A stretch of DNA of 64,000 bases, from assembly GCF_023520895.1 (NCBI RefSeq), contig NZ_CP026029.1, positions 6,138,001 to 6,202,000 of the forward strand. Direction: 5' to 3'. Of this stretch, positions 61,120 to 64,000 are shown in pieces. The translations under genes were made by a program, and so were the position numbers. The stretch is from Paenibacillus sp. PK3_47. GTDB taxonomy: Bacteria; Bacillota; Bacilli; Paenibacillales; Paenibacillaceae. The notes under the pieces were generated by a model. The model had not been told where the DNA came from and did no database searches. It worked only from the letters and a program-made list of their open reading frames with translations. How positions within the stretch are numbered: the first letter of the stretch is position 1; each line of letters starts with the position of its first letter.

Positions 61120-62327
61120 ATGAGTGATGAATTTAATGTGAGGCAGTATGGAGCCAAAGGCGACAGTATTACAGTGGATACCACCGCAATCCAGCAAGCA
61201 GTAGATGCCTGCCACAGCGCAGGCGGAGGTTATGTAGTGCTTTCCGGGGGAACGTTTGTATCCGGCACGATTTTTCTAAGATCGAACGTATATTTACAGG
61301 TGAATCCTTCCGCAGTATTGCTGGCAAGTCCCGATATAAGCGACTTCGTGGACGGACCCATTATAACCGCTACGTCAATGAGAAGGACATGGATAAATGC
61401 TTCATTTATGCTGAGGATGCCGTGAATATCGGGCTTACCGGCCACGGTGAGATCAACGGCAATGCCGGCGAATTTCCGAATGAAGGCAGCATATACCGGC
61501 CGATGATGATGCGCTTTTTGCGCTGCACCAGCGTTCATGTCAAAGGACTCCGGCTCTACAACTCCACTGCGTGGACAACCGCTTTTTTGGACAGCGAGAA
61601 TATCTGGTGTGAAGACCTAGACATCCGCAACGATAAAAAATACAACGGTGACGGCCTGGATTATGACGGCTGCAGGAATGTGTTCATCCCGAACTGCAAA
61701 ATCCTCGGGACCGACGATAATCTCTGTCTGCAGGCAAGCAGCAAGGAATATCCGATGAAAAACGTGCATATTACGAACTGCCATTTCACTTCGATTTGTG
61801 CCGGTATCCGGATCGGACTCAAGTCCATTGGAGACATTTCAAATGTCACGATTCATAATTGTACCTTTGAGGACGTCCGGCGCGAAGGTATTAAGATCGA
61901 GTGTACCGAAGGCGGGAGTATTACCGATATCGTGGCTTCCGGTCTGGTGATGCGAAATGTAACACGTCCTGTATTTATCCTGCTGAACAACCGCCCTTCT
62001 TTTAACGGGATCAGAGTGGATGCCTGTGAGAGCCGTCCGATACGTGATCTGGTTCTGAAGAATATGATCTATACTGCTGCTGGCGGCGCGGCAAAAGAAG
62101 ACATTCCTGCCGGGTACCCCAAGGTGTGGGATATGCGGCTTGATCATCCGGAACAGGTATCCGAAAATTATTATCCCGACTGGAGCCGGGCGAGATTTAT
62201 GGATATCAGGAATGTAGAACGGCTGGTGGTGGAAGGTGTAAGGTTCCATAGCTTGAGAGAGGATACAAGAGAATCTTATATTATTGAAAATTGTAAAACA
62301 CTTAATCTGGATGTTGTGGAATATTAA
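61120..62327 (+). pseudogene. Glycoside hydrolase family 28 (polygalacturonase-like), frameshifted
   Basis: Two overlapping frames make one GH28 protein: 61120-61425 gives the N-terminus (NVRQYGAKGDSITVDTTAIQQAVDAC) and the other frame continues to 62327 with the catalytic region (CKILGTDDN and GIRIGLKSIG; also NGDGLDYDGC). One missing base in GGACCC (61354-61359) breaks the frame: restoring it yields VDG-THYNRYVNEKDMDKCFIYAEDA without a gap. GH28 cleaves galacturonan or rhamnogalacturonan. GGAG lies upstream of ATG. Either a recent inactivation or a sequence error; no slippery heptamer is present. Confidence 0.85.
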
Positions 62328-62355
62328 CAGATGAGAAAGTTGTGCTGTCCGGCAA

Positions 62356-62394
62356 GGGTAAGGTATGATGAATAATATTCTTCACTCCTTACCC
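62356..62394 (+). promoter_or_regulatory. Hairpin before the small unknown gene
   Basis: GGGTAAGG (62356-62363) and CCTTACCC (62387-62394) pair over a 23-base AT-rich loop, between the GH28 gene and the next start. No T tract. Possible mRNA processing or stabilising element. Confidence 0.4.
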
Positions 62395-62425
62395 GGAGAT
62401 TCAATATAGCTTGGAGGCATAACCA

Positions 62426-62734
62426 ATGAGCCAGCGTTTTCGTATTACCCGTACCATGCAGGAAAATATTGCAGAGCCTGCAATCACTCTTGAGGAGTGC
62501 AAAAATTACTTTGCATCTAAGGCCGATTTTACGTATTCAGAGACTTTTACCGTCAAAGGACCGGAGAGCACCATGACGATCAACGGTGATTTTTTCATGT
62601 GGAAGCTTGGAGAATCAGAAATTCCTTTCCGGTTGTACTCCGGAGATCTCTATGTAGCCGTGCCGCATGAAGCGATAGCTGCCAAAATGCTTGAAGTGGC
62701 CTCTGATTTGCGTGCTGATGTGGTAGAAGGTTAG
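62426..62734 (+). CDS. Small cytoplasmic protein of unknown function
   Basis: 102 residues, ATG after TTGGAGG. Mixed alpha/beta composition, no membrane segment or signal; a VKGPESTMTINGDFFMWKLGESEIPFRLYSGDLYVAVP beta-rich middle followed by a C-terminal helix. Clearly a gene by ribosome-binding site and terminator. I do not recognise the family. Confidence 0.75.
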   Translation: MSQRFRITRTMQENIAEPAITLEECKNYFASKADFTYSETFTVKGPESTMTINGDFFMWKLGESEIPFRLYSGDLYVAVPHEAIAAKMLEVASDLRADVVEG

Positions 62735-62783
62735 CCGTCAGTATTAAAGTGTCAGTTTCTTTCCGGTAATACATGAAAAAATT

Positions 62784-62816
62784 AAGACCGCCTCTTCTAA
62801 AGGGCGGTCTTTTTTG
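62784..62816. terminator. Bidirectional terminator
   Basis: AAGACCGCC pairs with GGCGGTCTT (62784-62792 with 62803-62811), followed by TTTT and with A residues before it. Confidence 0.9.
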
Positions 62817-62824
62817 CGTATTTA

Positions 62825-64000
62825 TTACGTAATTACGATATCTGAATACCCGGCAACAATATTGAGTGAACCTGTGCTGGTATCTGCCCAGGCCCCGATA
62901 TAGCCTCCCGGCGGGACAGAGGCAATATCGATATAGTCGCCAATCAGCGGTACCGGCGTCGGGCTGCTTCCATTGGGATTGAAGGAGGAATTAGTGATTC
63001 TTGTATTCGTAAATGTCTGTCCGCCATTAATAGACCGGGCCACAAACACATCCAGCAGAAAACCGTTGACCTGGTTGCTGTAATAGATGACATTCACGAC
63101 GCCAAGCAGAGGATCCACATCAATTGCCGGGAAAAAGTTCTGCGATCCCGCAGGTGCACCGGTAATACTGACCGGAGCTGACCAGGTCGTTCCTGTGTTG
63201 TCCGAGAAGGACATCAGGATGTCGGAATAGCCCTGCCGGAAATCCTGCCAGACGGCATATGCACGTCCACTGAATGGTCCGGATGAACGGTCGGTCGACA
63301 CATTGGCAAAGGTCAGTACACGGAAGGCATAATTTGGAACCGGCAGCACAATCGGAACAGGCACAACAGAAGAGACCAGAACCGCTGATTCAAATGTAGT
63401 TCCTCCATCCCGCGACAGCCTGATAAAGAACCGGGAAGGTGTATTATTCGTAATCCAAGCGGCATAGACATTGCCGACAAGATCAACCGCGGTATCCGGA
63501 CGCTCCACCTGATCCGTTACGCTGGACAGAAGGACATTATTCCAGGTGGCCCCGCCATCCTGGGAGCGGCTGAGGAAGGCTGTGGAATTCCCCCCATTGG
63601 CTACGTTGAACTGATGATTATAGGTTACATAAATATTGCCCAGATAAGGGCTGGACTGGCCGACATCAATCAGGACATTCGTCTCATCATTATTAATATA
63701 AGTGCCGTATCCGCTGTTCACGATAACCGGCGGGCTGAAGGTAGCTCCATTGTCCGTCGAGGTATAGATTACCGTTGTACCATCGGAAGCACCGGGGAAG
63801 ACATGGGCTGTGACCACAAAAGTATTGGGGAAGCCGTAGGCAACCATGGGAGCTTCAGCCCCTGTAAAACCGGGAGGCAGCGGGAGGATGGTTGTGGTCC
63901 AGTTGGCACCGCCGTCCAGGGAGCGGTATACACCGGTATTCGGCACACCACCTACAGAAGTGTCAACGGCCACGGCAATCATGATACTGGGAAGCAGCAG
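62825..64000 (-). CDS. Asp-box (BNR) propeller protein, truncated at the window edge
   Basis: 391 residues visible and the frame is still open at base 64000, so the start lies outside; the ATG at 63982 is internal. At least six Asp-box repeats at regular intervals (DGGANWTT, DNGATFSP, DGGATWNN, DGGTTFES, NTGTTWSA, NGGQTFTN) form a sialidase-like beta-propeller. The Asp-boxes are structural; sialidase catalytic residues (FRIP, Arg triad) are not visible. Probably exported. Substrate unknown; resembles secreted or spore-surface propellers of Paenibacillus more than true sialidases. Confidence 0.82.
   Translation of the reverse strand: MLLPSIMIAVAVDTSVGGVPNTGVYRSLDGGANWTTTILPLPPGFTGAEAPMVAYGFPNTFVVTAHVFPGASDGTTVIYTSTDNGATFSPPVIVNSGYGTYINNDETNVLIDVGQSSPYLGNIYVTYNHQFNVANGGNSTAFLSRSQDGGATWNNVLLSSVTDQVERPDTAVDLVGNVYAAWITNNTPSRFFIRLSRDGGTTFESAVLVSSVVPVPIVLPVPNYAFRVLTFANVSTDRSSGPFSGRAYAVWQDFRQGYSDILMSFSDNTGTTWSAPVSITGAPAGSQNFFPAIDVDPLLGVVNVIYYSNQVNGFLLDVFVARSINGGQTFTNTRITNSSFNPNGSSPTPVPLIGDYIDIASVPPGGYIGAWADTSTGSLNIVAGYSDIVIT

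Noticed and set aside
61340..61425. Programmed frameshifting in the GH28 gene.
   Set aside because: No slippery heptamer, internal Shine-Dalgarno or strong downstream structure is seen at GGACCC.

Overview
The window looks like a chromosomal segment of a Paenibacillus-type spore former (Bacillota, Paenibacillaceae). Supporting signs are a CotF-like spore coat protein, a bacillithiol-pathway deacetylase (YojF/BshB2 pair), a GlpP antiterminator, a LutABC lactate operon, a YtrA-type GntR regulator, a very large SLH-anchored surface protein, frequent GTG/TTG starts with strong Shine-Dalgarno sequences, and many intrinsic terminators. I see no prophage, IS element, tRNA, rRNA or CRISPR array. Most of the window is ordinary chromosomal coding sequence; the unusual material is concentrated in the intergenic regions.

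Layout. 0-6.3 kb: the 3' end of a forward gene, a heterodimeric ABC exporter (minus), a sensor kinase/response regulator pair (minus) and a maltose O-acetyltransferase. 6.3-7.4 kb: a gene-free stretch with two copies of a composite dyad repeat and a degenerate pyrimidine-rich repeat. 7.4-14.1 kb: one 2219-residue exported protein combining a phosphodiester glycosidase domain, a metallophosphatase and S-layer anchoring domains. 14.2-16.8 kb: yojF-bshB2 and a Na+-coupled amino-acid-type transporter. 17-25 kb: an MFS exporter with LysR regulator, a 54-residue small protein, an NCS2 purine/pyrimidine permease with an ankyrin lipoprotein and LysR, and an MFS exporter/TetR operon with a clear operator. 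24.7-25.2 kb: a third copy of the composite repeat.

25.2-32.6 kb is a glycerophosphodiester utilisation cluster: GlpP, a NagD-type phosphatase, two glycerophosphodiester phosphodiesterases and a complete ABC importer. 32.8-40.7 kb: a DUF817 protein, a TetR regulator with an MMPL exporter that share a perfect 18-bp operator, a YtrA-type operon and a manganese catalase. 40.8-44.6 kb: two CorC/HlyC-type proteins whose leaders carry the same Shine-Dalgarno-sequestering hairpin, a CotF-like protein and a small decayed gene. 44.7-50.4 kb: GNAT enzymes, a ROK regulator with an MFS transporter, and a lipoprotein.

50.4-54.9 kb pairs lutABC with a divergent aldA-like gene, giving a lactaldehyde to lactate to pyruvate route under a probable cre site. 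54.96-55.62 kb is a tandem array of 51-bp units with palindromic cores. 56-58 kb encodes an HTTM-DCC fusion. 58.3-62.3 kb is a polysaccharide utilisation cluster (GH88, GH43, GH28), the last gene being frameshifted. The window closes with a small unknown protein and a truncated Asp-box propeller gene that runs off the right edge.
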